Shown here: positions 1 to 5,525 of the stretch, in pieces
Layout: each line of letters starts with the position of its first letter
How positions within the stretch are numbered: position 1 is the stretch's first letter
NCBI GenBank assembly: GCA_020846575.1
Contig: JADLDQ010000159.1
Coordinates: forward strand, 1-12,849
DNA: 12,849 nt
Direction of reading: 5' to 3'
Source of the DNA: Burkholderiales bacterium
GTDB taxonomy: Bacteria > Pseudomonadota > Gammaproteobacteria > Burkholderiales > SG8-39
Translations under genes and position numbers: made by a program
The notes under the pieces: model-generated
The model's input: the letters and a program-made list of their open reading frames with translations, nothing else
Database searches by the model: none
What the model was told of the DNA's origin: nothing

Positions 1-76
1 ACTCGCACGCCTGGCCGATGACGATCGGCCCGGCGCCGATGATGAGGATCGAGTGCAGGTCGCTGCGCCGCGGCAT
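1..76 (-). CDS. carB: carbamoyl-phosphate synthase large subunit, N-terminal fragment
   Basis: This is the first 25 codons of the large, ATP-using subunit of carbamoyl-phosphate synthetase; the gene runs off the left edge of the window. The reverse strand starts with ATG at 76 and reads MPRRSDLHSILI followed by IGAGPIVIGQACE, which is the hallmark CarB amino terminus with the glycine-rich nucleotide-fold loop of the first synthetase half. CarB makes carbamoyl phosphate from bicarbonate, ammonia delivered by CarA and two ATP. Only two bases separate the carA stop codon (79-81) from this ATG, so the two subunits are almost certainly co-transcribed and translationally coupled. Nothing can be said about the remaining protein (about 1,050 residues in the family). 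Confidence 0.95.
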   Translation of the reverse strand, partial: MPRRSDLHSILIIGAGPIVIGQACE

Positions 77-78
77 CG

Positions 79-1212
79 TCAGTCCGAGCTCCCCTGCATC
101 ATCGAGACGAACCGGTCGAATAGGTAGCCGATGTCGTTCGGACCCGGGCTCGCCTCCGGGTGCCCCTGGAAACAGAAGGCGGCGCGGTCGGTGCGCCGCA
201 TGCCCTGAAGCGAACCGTCGAACAGCGACACGTGGGTCGGACGCAGCTTGGCGGGCAGCGTGCCGGCGTCGACCGCGAAGCCGTGGTTCTGGCTGGTGAT
301 CGCGACGCGACCGGTCTCCAGGTCTTTCACCGGGTGGTTCGCGCCGTGATGGCCGAACTTCATCTTCACGGTCTTCGCTCCGCAGGCGAGCGCGAGCAGC
401 TGGTGCCCCAGGCAGATGCCGAATACCGGGATCTCACTCGCATCGAGGATCTCGCCGATCGCCGCGATCGCATAGTCGCAAGGCTCGGGATCGCCCGGGC
501 CGTTGGACAGCAGCACCCCGTCGGGCGCGAGCGCCAGCGCCGCGCGCGCCGGCATCTGCGCCGGCAGTACGCTCACCCGGCAGCCGCGCTCGGCGAGCAT
601 GCGCAGGATGTTGCGCTTCACGCCGTAGTCGTAGGCTACGACGTGGTGCTTGAAATCGATCCCCCTGCGGTAGCCCCTGCCCAGTTCCCAGCAGCCCTCG
701 GTCCACTCGTAGGGTTCGGCGGTGCTGACCACCCTGGCGAGGTCCATGCCGGCGAGGCCCGGAAAGGCCCGCGCCGCCTCGATCGCGCGCGCCGGGTCCA
801 CCTCGCCGGCCATCAGCGCACCGTTCTGCGCGCCCTGCTCGCGCAGGATGCGCGTCAGCCTGCGCGTGTCGATGCCGGCGATGGCCACGACGCCGCGTTC
901 GCGCAGGTAGACCGAAAGCGACTGCTCGGCGCGCCAACTGGAGGCCCGGGCGGGAAGATCCCGGATCACCAGGCCCGCGGCGTGGATCCGCGGCGATTCC
1001 TCGTCCTCGCGGTTGACGCCGGTGTTGCCGACGTGGGGACAGGTGAGCGCGACGATCTGGCGGCAGTACGATGGGTCGGTCAGGATTTCCTGGTACCCGG
1101 TGATGGCCGTGTTGAAGACGACCTCGCCGGCGGACAGGCCCTCGGCGCCGATCGAGCTGCCCCGAAACACAGTCCCATCGGCAAGTGCGAGAAGGGCGGG
1201 CGGCACTGACAC
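79..1212 (-). CDS. carA: carbamoyl-phosphate synthase small (glutamine amidotransferase) subunit
   Basis: CarA hydrolyses glutamine and channels ammonia to CarB, feeding pyrimidine and arginine synthesis. The N-terminal CarA domain starts at PALLALADGTVFRG. The C-terminal class I amidotransferase domain has the nucleophile loop GICLGHQ (Cys at residue 267) and the His/Glu pair in FQGHPEAS (351 and 353), matching the E. coli triad 269/353/355 with a constant offset of two. I chose GTG at 1212 (377 residues; E. coli has 382). It is preceded by GGAG at 1219-1222 with six-base spacing, and this length keeps the family alignment. An in-frame ATG at 1269 would add 19 unconserved residues and lies only about 12 bases past a TATAAT box, so it is probably upstream of, or barely inside, the transcript. 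GTG at 1206 is another option. carB follows after two bases. Confidence 0.96.
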   Translation of the reverse strand: MSVPPALLALADGTVFRGSSIGAEGLSAGEVVFNTAITGYQEILTDPSYCRQIVALTCPHVGNTGVNREDEESPRIHAAGLVIRDLPARASSWRAEQSLSVYLRERGVVAIAGIDTRRLTRILREQGAQNGALMAGEVDPARAIEAARAFPGLAGMDLARVVSTAEPYEWTEGCWELGRGYRRGIDFKHHVVAYDYGVKRNILRMLAERGCRVSVLPAQMPARAALALAPDGVLLSNGPGDPEPCDYAIAAIGEILDASEIPVFGICLGHQLLALACGAKTVKMKFGHHGANHPVKDLETGRVAITSQNHGFAVDAGTLPAKLRPTHVSLFDGSLQGMRRTDRAAFCFQGHPEASPGPNDIGYLFDRFVSMMQGSSD

Positions 1213-1281
1213 GACGGTCTCCGGCAGGGCTAGACGCGACAACGGGACAGGCTGGGCCCGTCCCGTCATTGGCAGTGCGGC

Positions 1282-1287
1282 ATTATA
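1282..1287 (-). promoter_or_regulatory. candidate -10 box of the carAB promoter
   Basis: On the minus strand this reads TATAAT, a perfect sigma-70 -10 hexamer in an otherwise GC-rich gap between dapB and carA. A transcript from here would begin near 1275 and give the GTG start at 1212 a leader of about 60 bases. No convincing -35 element is seen at 16-18 bases upstream (around 1304-1310 the sequence is only G and C), so this is a candidate. It may need an activator, which would fit the regulated carAB promoters known in other bacteria. Confidence 0.5.
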
Positions 1288-1315
1288 CCGCAGCGCAGGA
1301 TGCGCCGCGGACCGC

Positions 1316-1352
1316 GCGGCGGGGACGCCACGCGGGCGTTCCGCCCCGCCGC
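1316..1352 (-). terminator. strong nested hairpin after dapB, possible terminator or attenuator
   Basis: Starting one base past the dapB stop codon, the sequence folds into a nested stem: nine pairs between 1316-1324 (GCGGCGGGG on plus) and 1344-1352, then five pairs between 1325-1329 and 1335-1339 around a five-base loop, with a four-base bulge at 1340-1343. There is no run of T after it on the minus strand, so it is not a textbook intrinsic terminator. It could slow or end bamE-dapB transcription before the carA promoter, or protect the 3' end of the dapB message. In such GC-rich DNA some pairing is expected by chance, but 14 pairs exactly in the gap is notable. Confidence 0.4.
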
Positions 1353-1353
1353 C

Positions 1354-2154
1354 TCAGGCTCTCAGCCCGAGCACGTCCTCCATGCCGTAGAGGCCCGGCT
1401 GCGCCTTCATGAGAAACCGGCAGGCGCGCAATGCCCCCAGCGCGTAGGTCATGCGGCTTGCGGAGCGCACCGTGAGTTCCACGCGTTCACCCGGGCCGGC
1501 GAACATCGCCGTGTGCTCGCCCACGATATCGCCGCCGCGCAGCGCGTGAAAACCGATGGTTGCCGCGGTGCGTTCCCCGGTCACGCCGCTGCGGCCGTGC
1601 ACCGCGCATGCGCGCAGGTCGAGGCCCCGGGCCCGCGCCACCACCTCGCCCAGCTTCAGCGCGGTGCCCGATGGCGCATCGACCTTGTGCCGGTGATGCG
1701 CCTCGACGATCTCCACGTCGTAGCCTTCGCCCAGCATGCCGGCGGCCAGCCCGGCCAGGTGGATGAGCACGTTCACCCCGACCGCCATATTGGGCGCCAT
1801 GACCACCGGGATGCTTCGCGCCGCCGCCTCGATCCGTGCCTTGTGCGGTGCGTCGAACCCGGTGGTGCCGATCACCGCACGCCGGCCGGCGCGCACGCAC
1901 GCCTCCAGGTGGGCGAGCGTGCCCTCGGGCCGGGTGAAATCGACCAGGCAATCGCCTCGTGGAATGACCGCCTCGAAATCGGCGGAGACGGCGATGCCGC
2001 AGGGCGCACCGACCAGCTCGCCCGCGTCGCGGCCCAGGACCGGGCTGCCGGCCACCTCGAGAGCGCCGGCGAGCCGCGCATCGGCGCAGGCGAACACCGC
2101 CTCCAGCAGCGCGCGGCCCATGCGCCCGGCGCTTCCCGCGATGACCAGATTCAC
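1354..2154 (-). CDS. dapB: 4-hydroxy-tetrahydrodipicolinate reductase
   Basis: DapB reduces hydroxy-tetrahydrodipicolinate with NAD(P)H in the diaminopimelate/lysine pathway, supplying peptidoglycan cross-links. The 266-residue protein (E. coli 273) has the N-terminal Rossmann loop GSAGRMG at 7-13, IGTTGF at 95-100, and the signature EAHHRHKVDAPSGTA at 151-165. His153 and Lys157 correspond to the catalytic E. coli pair His159 and Lys163. The start is GTG at 2154, 16 bases after the bamE stop, with purine-rich GGGGA stretches just upstream. Its position directly downstream of bamE suggests co-transcription, and carA follows in the same direction but with its own likely promoter. All family hallmarks are present. 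Confidence 0.97.
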   Translation of the reverse strand: MNLVIAGSAGRMGRALLEAVFACADARLAGALEVAGSPVLGRDAGELVGAPCGIAVSADFEAVIPRGDCLVDFTRPEGTLAHLEACVRAGRRAVIGTTGFDAPHKARIEAAARSIPVVMAPNMAVGVNVLIHLAGLAAGMLGEGYDVEIVEAHHRHKVDAPSGTALKLGEVVARARGLDLRACAVHGRSGVTGERTAATIGFHALRGGDIVGEHTAMFAGPGERVELTVRSASRMTYALGALRACRFLMKAQPGLYGMEDVLGLRA

Positions 2155-2170
2155 TCCCCTGTCCCCGTTC

Positions 2171-2629
2171 TCAGCGCCCCGCGCCCAGGTCTTCCTCGGC
2201 CTTGTGCGCCGGCTGCGCCACGACGTCGCCTTCGACGCGGACCAGCCTGTCGCCTTCGAAGAAGACTGCGATGCGGCGCTGCTCCATCGGGCCCGCGCCC
2301 GCCGCGCGGCGCACGAACACGTAGTCCCAGCGATCTGGATGGAAGATGTCGGCCACCAGCGGCGTCCCGAGCGCGAAGCGGACCTGGTCGCGCGTCATGC
2401 CGGCCTTGAGCCTCGACACCATCTCCTGAGTGACGTAATTGCCCTGCTGGATCTCGATCTTGTACGGGGTGAACCCCGGCAGGGACGGAATCCCGCCGCA
2501 GCCGGAGAGCGCAGCCCCGGCCGCCAGCGCCACCCAGGGCGAAGAGCGCCCTGCCGGGGTGAGGACCGTTGCGGGCGCACGAGCGGCCCCGCCGGGGGCG
2601 AACGGCGCCGCGGGCCGCGTCTTTTTCAT
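2171..2629 (-). CDS. bamE: outer membrane assembly lipoprotein BamE (SmpA/OmlA family)
   Basis: BamE is a small lipoprotein of the BAM complex, which folds beta-barrel proteins into the outer membrane. The lipobox is LSGC with the lipidated cysteine at residue 44, after the hydrophobic stretch WVALAAGAA. The SmpA/OmlA fold follows: IEIQQGNYVTQE (58-69), LKAGMTRDQVRFALGTP (74-90), and DRWDYVF (99-105), then the strand IAVFFEGDRLVRVEGD (120-135). The leader is odd: about 43 residues precede the cysteine, rich in Ala and Pro with a KKTR start, whereas lipoprotein signals are usually 16-25 residues. An in-frame GTG at residue 33 would leave too short a signal without positive charge, so I keep ATG at 2629. 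The gene diverges from fur and precedes dapB. Confidence 0.93.
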   Translation of the reverse strand: MKKTRPAAPFAPGGAARAPATVLTPAGRSSPWVALAAGAALSGCGGIPSLPGFTPYKIEIQQGNYVTQEMVSRLKAGMTRDQVRFALGTPLVADIFHPDRWDYVFVRRAAGAGPMEQRRIAVFFEGDRLVRVEGDVVAQPAHKAEEDLGAGR

Positions 2630-2644
2630 CGAGATAACCGCGCA

Positions 2645-2679
2645 TCCAGTCAGTCTGACAAACGCTATATGAGACTGGA
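2645..2679. promoter_or_regulatory. inverted repeats in the bamE/fur divergent region
   Basis: The 109-base gap between the bamE start and the chosen fur start carries two inverted repeats. One is an 11-base palindrome, GTCAGTCTGAC, at 2649-2659. The other is a pair of perfect seven-base arms, TCCAGTC at 2645-2651 and GACTGGA at 2673-2679, which encloses most of the first. The AT-rich piece CTATATG at 2665-2671 is the most plausible -10 area for fur, but I see no -35 to match. A TTGTCA on the minus strand (2656-2661) could be a bamE -35 element without a good -10. Nothing here resembles the classical Fur box, so autoregulation cannot be claimed. Confidence 0.35.
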
Positions 2680-2738
2680 ACGTGCAGGCCCGGCCGCGCG
2701 TGTACGCTCACGACTCCACGACTCACAGGACGATCGCG

Positions 2739-3176
2739 GTGGACAAACCTTCCGAACTCAAGACCCGCGGACTCAAGGCCACAGCGCCGCGCCTGAAGAT
2801 CCTCCATCTGTTCGAATCGAGCACGGTTCGCCATCTGTCGGCCGAGGACGTGTATCGGACCCTCATGTCCGAGGGTATGGACATCGGGCTCGCCACGGTC
2901 TACCGGGTGCTCACCCAGTTCGAGCAGGCTCACATCCTCAGGCGGCACCACTTCGAATCGGGCAAGGCGGTGTTCGAACTCGACGAGGGCGGGCACCACG
3001 ACCACCTGGTCTGCCTGCAGTGCGGTCGCGTCGAGGAATTCCTGGACGCCGAGATCGAGAAGCGCCAGGGGCGCATCGCCAAGGACCGCGGCTTCACCAT
3101 CCGCGAACACTCCCTGTATCTCTACGCCGACTGTTCCAAGCCGGACTGCCCGCACCGCCAGTCCGGCCGCTCGTGA
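2739..3176 (+). CDS. fur: ferric uptake regulator Fur
   Basis: Fur is a cytoplasmic, metal-sensing repressor of iron uptake genes. The 145-residue protein has the winged-helix N-terminal half with recognition-helix segment GLATVYRVLTQFEQA (50-64), then the dimerisation half with HHDH at 86-89. It has two cysteine pairs, Cys92/Cys95 (CLQC) and Cys132/Cys137 (CSKPDC), at the same positions as the structural zinc cysteines of E. coli Fur. I chose GTG at 2739, not the longer frame from GTG at 2682. AGGA at 2727-2730 lies eight bases upstream, and the family start is xDKPSELKxxGLKAT. The longer form would add 19 unconserved residues. It diverges from bamE, and sixA follows after 91 bases. HHDHLVC and both Cys pairs favour Fur over Zur or PerR, but paralogues cannot be excluded by eye. 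Confidence 0.95.
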   Translation: MDKPSELKTRGLKATAPRLKILHLFESSTVRHLSAEDVYRTLMSEGMDIGLATVYRVLTQFEQAHILRRHHFESGKAVFELDEGGHHDHLVCLQCGRVEEFLDAEIEKRQGRIAKDRGFTIREHSLYLYADCSKPDCPHRQSGRS

Positions 3177-3220
3177 TCCCGGGTATTTCATCCCCGCGCG
3201 GGCTGCGGCACTCGTCCGAG

Positions 3221-3233
3221 CGGGCAGCGCCCG
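3221..3233 (+). terminator. short GC hairpin between fur and sixA
   Basis: CGGGC at 3221-3225 and GCCCG at 3229-3233 form a perfect five-pair stem with a three-base loop, about 45 bases after the fur stop. No T run follows. It may be a weak fur terminator or mere GC-rich chance; the rest of this 91-base gap shows no recognisable promoter for sixA. Confidence 0.2.
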
Positions 3234-3267
3234 AGCCCGGCCTAGCGGCGCCCGCGTCCCGGTCGTC

Positions 3268-3729
3268 ATGAGCCCCGGCGAGGGGTTCGAGTTGATCCTC
3301 TGGCGCCACGCGGAGGCAGAGGACGGCGCGCCGGACGCGGCGCGCCGGCTCACCGAGCGCGGCGAAAAGCAGGCCGAGCGCATGGCGCGCTGGCTCGCCG
3401 CCCGCCTGCCGAAGAACTACCGCCTGATCGCGAGCCCGGCCATCCGCGCCCAGCAGACCGCCCGCGCCCTGAACGCAAATTGCCGCACCGACCCGCGCAT
3501 CGCCGTCGGGGCGAGGCCCGCCGACATCCTGGGAGCCGCCGACTGGGACACCAGAGCCGGCGGCGCCGTGGTCCTCGTCGGTCATCAACCGGCTCTGGGC
3601 CAGACCGCCGCGGCCCTGCTCTGCGGAAAGGCGCAGGACTGGCCGATGAAGAAGGGCGCGGTGTGGTGGATCTCGCGGCGCGGCGAGGGTGTCGAACTGC
3701 GCGCGGTGATACCCCCGGCGCTCACCTGA
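3268..3729 (+). CDS. sixA: SixA-type phosphohistidine phosphatase (histidine phosphatase superfamily)
   Basis: The 153-residue protein (E. coli SixA 161) is a minimal histidine-phosphatase domain. The RH motif is in ILWRHAEAED with the phospho-accepting His14. The second conserved arginine is in SPAIRAQQTA (Arg60), and the second catalytic histidine is in VLVGHQPALGQ (His106). In E. coli SixA removes phosphate from histidine phosphocarrier proteins; the substrate here is unknown. Start ATG at 3268 places the RH motif near the amino end as in the family; no clear ribosome-binding site is visible. It lies convergent to ppx, 33 bases apart, in a cluster with ppk1, an arrangement I recall from other betaproteobacteria. 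A general phosphohistidine phosphatase role is safe; the exact target is inference. Confidence 0.9.
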   Translation: MSPGEGFELILWRHAEAEDGAPDAARRLTERGEKQAERMARWLAARLPKNYRLIASPAIRAQQTARALNANCRTDPRIAVGARPADILGAADWDTRAGGAVVLVGHQPALGQTAAALLCGKAQDWPMKKGAVWWISRRGEGVELRAVIPPALT

Positions 3730-3762
3730 ACCGCGCCCGGGCGGGAGCGGATCGGGCCGCGC

Positions 3763-5292
3763 CTATCCGGCCGCGCGCAGCGCTTCTTCCGGAGTCCGCC
3801 GCACGCTGAGCCGGCACCCCAGGGCGCGCCACTCCTCGGACTCGGCATCGAGCGCCGCCTCGGTGAGCGGGTGGTCCGCGAGCCACGATTCCGGGACCCC
3901 GAGCTGGTATTCCGCGCCCGCGCGGCGGCAGGCGAGGCAAGGCAACCCGATGTCGCTGCGGCTGCGGTAGAAGAGCGCGGCCATGCGCAGCGCGAAAATC
4001 ATCGGCCAGTCGGCGCTGTCCAGCAGCAGCTCCTCGAGCTCCGTCTTGGAGAGCTTGCCGCGGTGCGCGAGCACCACGCGCGCGAGACGCGCCTGCTCGC
4101 GCTGCGAGAAACCGGGCATGTCGGCCTGGGAAAGAACGTAGGCCGAGTGCTTGTGGTAGCCCGCGTGCGCGATGGAGATACCGATTTCATGCAGCGCCGC
4201 CGCCCAGCCGAGCAGGGCGGCGTCCGCCTCGGCCAGCGGCGAGCACAGCTGGGCGAGGATCGCCAGCGCCAGCGCACGCACGCGCTCGGCCTGTGCAAGA
4301 TCGACGTGGTAGCGCCTCTGGAAGTGGCCCACCGTTGCCTTGCGGGGGTCCTCGTGCCTGACCCGGCCGAGCAGGTCGTGGAGCACGCCCTGGCGCAGCG
4401 ACGCATCGCACGCCTCCATGCGCTCGATCCCCAGTTCGGCGAACACGGCAGCCAGGATGGCGACCCCGCCGACGAGGACCGGCCGGCGGTCCTCGCGCAT
4501 CCCCGGCAGGTCGATGCGGTCGATCGCGCGCGCCTTGATGAGCTGCGCGCGCAGTTTCTCCAGTCCGTAGGCGGTGATGCCGTGATCCCCCCAGCCGCAC
4601 TCGGCGAGAATGGAAGCGATCGCCCTCGCGGTCCCGGAGGAGCCGACCGCCTGCGACCAGCCGGCCCGGCGATAGGCTCTCAGGAAACGCTGTATCTCGT
4701 TCGCGGCGGCGAGCTCGGCCTTTCTGAAGTACGACTTCTCCAGCCGTCCGTCGGGAAAGTAGCGCAGGCTGTAGCTGACGCACCCCATCGGGGCCGATTC
4801 CATCAGCTGCGGTTCCAGTCCGGCGCCGACGATGAATTCCGTCGAGCCGCCGCCGATATCCACCACCAGGCGGCGCTCGAGCGAGCGCGGCAGCGCGTGC
4901 GCCACGCCCAGGTAGATCAGGCGCGCTTCTTCACGCCCGAAGATCACCTCCACCGGGTGGCCCAGCACCTCCTCGGCTTCGTCCAGAAACGCGCCGCTGT
5001 TGCGCGCGACGCGCAGCGCGTTGGTGCCCACCGCGCGCACCCCGCTCCGCGGCAGGCCGCGCAGCCGCTCGCCGAAGCGGCGCAACGCCTCCAGCGCGCG
5101 CAGCTGCGTCGCCCGCTCCAGGCGCCTGTCCCGGGTCAGCCCCGCGCCGAGCCGCACGGGCTCCCTGAGCGCATCCAGGAGATAGATCTGGTCGTCGACG
5201 ACCCGAGCGATCTGGAGATGGAAGCTGTTCGATCCCAGATCGACCGCTGCGAGGATTTCGTGCCTGCCGATGTTTTCCTTGGCCACGTCCAT
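3763..5292 (-). CDS. ppx: exopolyphosphatase (Ppx/GppA family)
   Basis: Ppx releases orthophosphate from the ends of polyphosphate chains. The 509-residue protein (E. coli Ppx 513) has the ASKHA phosphate loops DLGSNSFHL (18-26) and DIGGGSTEF (145-153). The catalytic glutamate is in FGREEARLIYLGV at residue 121, the same number as in E. coli Ppx. An HD-like C-terminal half follows, with WAAALHEIG and HAGYHKHSAYVL. I chose ATG at 5292 because the first conserved strand begins 15 residues later. The open frame extends upstream to 5412, but those 40 residues are unlike the family. No ribosome-binding site is obvious; the leader before ATG is T-rich. Ppx and GppA (pppGpp phosphatase) are hard to separate by eye. 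The two-domain length and the adjacent, divergent ppk1 favour polyphosphate as substrate. Confidence 0.93.
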   Translation of the reverse strand: MDVAKENIGRHEILAAVDLGSNSFHLQIARVVDDQIYLLDALREPVRLGAGLTRDRRLERATQLRALEALRRFGERLRGLPRSGVRAVGTNALRVARNSGAFLDEAEEVLGHPVEVIFGREEARLIYLGVAHALPRSLERRLVVDIGGGSTEFIVGAGLEPQLMESAPMGCVSYSLRYFPDGRLEKSYFRKAELAAANEIQRFLRAYRRAGWSQAVGSSGTARAIASILAECGWGDHGITAYGLEKLRAQLIKARAIDRIDLPGMREDRRPVLVGGVAILAAVFAELGIERMEACDASLRQGVLHDLLGRVRHEDPRKATVGHFQRRYHVDLAQAERVRALALAILAQLCSPLAEADAALLGWAAALHEIGISIAHAGYHKHSAYVLSQADMPGFSQREQARLARVVLAHRGKLSKTELEELLLDSADWPMIFALRMAALFYRSRSDIGLPCLACRRAGAEYQLGVPESWLADHPLTEAALDAESEEWRALGCRLSVRRTPEEALRAAG

Positions 5293-5525
5293 AGAAAAAT
5301 AGCATCGAGAGCCCCCTGCCGCAATATCGGATTGCGCGCGCAGGTCCACAGGGCGCTGCGCCGGCCGCTGCGCCGCTGTCCCGGCGCCGTGCTGCAGCGA
5401 TCGGTGTAACATTGACGCAACCGCCCCATGGCATCCTCATGCCGGCTGCCGCACCCGCGACGCAGCCGCGGCGCGCCCCGGGCGGATCGAGCGCCGATGC
5501 CATGGACTGACCGCACCCGGCTCTC
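5293..5525. promoter_or_regulatory. divergent ppx/ppk1 control region
   Basis: This 233-base gap must hold the starts of both transcripts. A 17-base interrupted palindrome, CGCAAT-N5-ATTGCG, lies at 5320-5336, about 28 bases upstream of the ppx ATG. TTGACG at 5412-5417 is a fair -35 for ppk1 with a poor -10 (CCTCAT, 5435-5440) at 17-base spacing. A small hairpin, GGCAT-CCTC-ATGCC, spans 5430-5443. I looked for a PhoB box (repeated CTGTCAT) and did not see one, so control by phosphate starvation is not supported by the sequence. Confidence 0.4.

Noticed and set aside
2630..2738. Fur autoregulatory box upstream of fur
   Set aside because: No match to the GATAAT-type 19-base Fur site is visible on either strand; the palindromes there have a different sequence.
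2151..3383. Minus-strand open frame of 410 codons across bamE and fur
   Set aside because: It overlaps bamE in another frame and is antisense to fur; no family features are visible in its translation.
3871..5409. Plus-strand open frame of 512 codons opposite ppx
   Set aside because: It is antisense to a gene with intact family motifs. Its translation is Arg/Ala/Gln/His-rich without recognisable domains, as expected of shadow frames in very GC-rich DNA.
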